Below are positions 5,800-6,809 of a stretch of 6,809 nt of DNA, one piece after another. The DNA is taken from positions 1-6,809 of the forward strand of contig JBFGWM010000157.1 of NCBI GenBank assembly GCA_041588495.1, read 5' to 3'. The stretch is from JBFGWM01 sp041588495 (lineage in GTDB: Bacteria; Pseudomonadota; Gammaproteobacteria; Pseudomonadales; JBFGWM01). The translations under genes were made by a program, and so were the position numbers. The notes below the pieces were generated by a model, which was given only the letters and a program-made list of their open reading frames with translations, was not told the DNA's origin and searched no databases. Position 1 is the stretch's first letter, and each line of letters begins with the position of its first letter.

Positions 5800-6809
5800 A
5801 TGGGCTCGCTGACCCGCCCCCATTTGGCAGAACGTTACGCATTGGCTTGCCTGTTGAGCACAGTCCTCAATGCGGCGAATGCATGGTCTGCGGACAACCC
5901 GGGCCACCGGCCGCTCGCGACGCCGGATGAGTACGACATCCTTTACCCCGATGATGAACCGCATACGCAAGCAGAGATCGATCTCGGAAAGACACTTTTT
6001 TTCGATCCCCGATTGTCACAGGACGGTAGCATGTCGTGTGCCTCCTGCCATGATCCTGATCTGGGATTCGGCGATGGCAAACCGTTATCTGTGGGTGTCG
6101 ATGGTGAATTCCTCTCCCGGCACACACCTTCACTTTACAACCTGGCCTGGGGCGTGCTGTTTTTCTGGGATGGCCGCTCGCCGTCACTCGAGGCGCAGGC
6201 GCTCATGCCGATCCGCTCCCGGCAGGAAATGGCGGTTTCCACCCAGGAGTTGGAACGTCGTCTGCAGTCCGTTCCCGAATACCGGGAAAGCTTCGCCCTC
6301 GTATACGGAGATGGCGCGATCACCGCGGGCCGGGTGGGAAGGGCGTTGGCCGCATTTGAGCGCAGCCTGATCGTGGTGAACACTCCCTTCGATCGCTACC
6401 TTGCCGGTGATGGATCGGCGATGGATGACGCGGCAAAAAGAGGGCTCGAACTGTTTTCCGGCAAGGCCGAATGCGTGCGCTGCCACGATGGCCCCAATTT
6501 CACGGACGACAGTTTCCACAATATCGGGCACAGGAATTTCGATGATCCGGGCAGGGGCGGCGTGATCGGCGACCCGTCACTGCATGGCGCCTTCAAGACG
6601 CCTGGCTTACGGAACGTTGCCTTGCATCCGCCGTACTTTCACGATGGTTCCCAGGCGACCCTGGAAGACGTGCTTCATTTTTATAATCGTGGCGGTGATT
6701 CTCCCCGACACCGCAGCCGCCTGATCCGCCCGCTGCACCTCAGCGACGCGGAAATCGCGGACCTGCTTTCCTTTTTGCATGCGCTTACCGAGCCCATTGA
6801 AATAAAACC
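5800..6809 (+). CDS. secreted di-haem cytochrome c peroxidase / MauG-family protein, 3' end cut by window
   Basis: The frame is open from ATG 5800 to the last base (336 codons, no stop reached). Residues 1-28 form a signal peptide (basic start, YALACLLSTVLNA core, likely cut after ANA), so it acts in the periplasm. Two c-type haem sites are present: CASCH (80-84) and CVRCH (225-229). Family motifs are all in order: LGKTLFFDPRLS (62-73), FFWDGRSPSLEAQAL (121-135), EMAVS, FDRYLAGD (197-204), FKTPGLRNVALHPPYFHDGS (265-284), TLEDVLHFYNRGG (287-299) and a last helix DAEIADLLSFLHALT, which is close to the usual C-terminus, so few residues are probably missing. Members reduce hydrogen peroxide with electrons from small cytochromes, or, as in MauG, oxidise protein residues. 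The second-haem region reads FYNRGG where bacterial peroxidases have a Met ligand, so Tyr295 may be the axial ligand as in MauG; this alignment is by eye. AGG at 5789-5791 is a modest ribosome binding site. In-frame GTGs at 5770 and 5776 are less likely starts. No methylamine dehydrogenase genes are nearby. Confidence 0.93.
   Translation, partial: MGSLTRPHLAERYALACLLSTVLNAANAWSADNPGHRPLATPDEYDILYPDDEPHTQAEIDLGKTLFFDPRLSQDGSMSCASCHDPDLGFGDGKPLSVGVDGEFLSRHTPSLYNLAWGVLFFWDGRSPSLEAQALMPIRSRQEMAVSTQELERRLQSVPEYRESFALVYGDGAITAGRVGRALAAFERSLIVVNTPFDRYLAGDGSAMDDAAKRGLELFSGKAECVRCHDGPNFTDDSFHNIGHRNFDDPGRGGVIGDPSLHGAFKTPGLRNVALHPPYFHDGSQATLEDVLHFYNRGGDSPRHRSRLIRPLHLSDAEIADLLSFLHALTEPIEIK

Noticed and set aside
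5870..6370. 166-codon + frame overlapping the peroxidase gene
   Set aside because: A different frame from the one encoding CASCH, CVRCH and the rest of the peroxidase motifs; the translation is Arg/Ser-rich and unlike any family.
1..6809. CRISPR array, tRNA, rRNA, insertion sequence or prophage remnants
   Set aside because: No regularly spaced direct repeats, tRNA-like cloverleaf, transposase or integrase motifs, or terminal repeats were seen on either strand.

Overview
The window is GC-rich (roughly 60% by eye) and densely coding. Its codon use and gene content (PilA-type pilin, CACHE-HAMP-PAS-GGDEF cyclase, MauG/cytochrome c peroxidase family protein, a bacterial lipoprotein) suggest a gammaproteobacterium or a closely related proteobacterium. 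The lineage is inferred only from the style of these proteins; no rRNA or other marker is present.

Layout from left to right. (1) The 3' end of a dehydrogenase that resembles the C-terminus of the 'predicted amino acid dehydrogenase'/long-chain acyl-ACP reductase family, followed by a strong hairpin with a short T-run that probably ends its transcript. (2) A 198-codon gene of an uncharacterised helical, His-rich family that I recognise as DUF6817-like. (3) A 154-residue predicted lipoprotein with two HEAT-like repeats. (4) A type IV pilin with a class III leader and a C-terminal disulfide loop. (5) Only 49 bases later, a six-helix membrane protein carrying a degenerate GGDEF domain. (6) On the opposite strand and converging with it, a full-length CACHE-HAMP-PAS-GGDEF diguanylate cyclase with an intact GGEEF active site and an RxxD inhibitory site. 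(7) Divergent from the cyclase, a secreted di-haem cytochrome c peroxidase/MauG-like protein that runs off the right edge and keeps an open reading frame to the last base.

The most interesting block is about 1.9-5.7 kb: a major-type pilin, a membrane pseudo-GGDEF protein that has lost its catalytic residues but kept the c-di-GMP-binding RxxD signature at the correct spacing, and a sensory enzyme able to make c-di-GMP. The inferred picture is a local circuit in which an external signal sensed by the CACHE domain raises c-di-GMP and a membrane receptor co-expressed with the pilin reads it, tuning pilus production or function. The enzyme/pseudo-enzyme assignments come from visible motifs; the circuit itself is a hypothesis.

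No tRNA, rRNA, CRISPR array, insertion sequence or attachment site was seen. Intergenic regions are short (all under 200 bases) and contain a few inverted repeats, listed below with low to moderate confidence.
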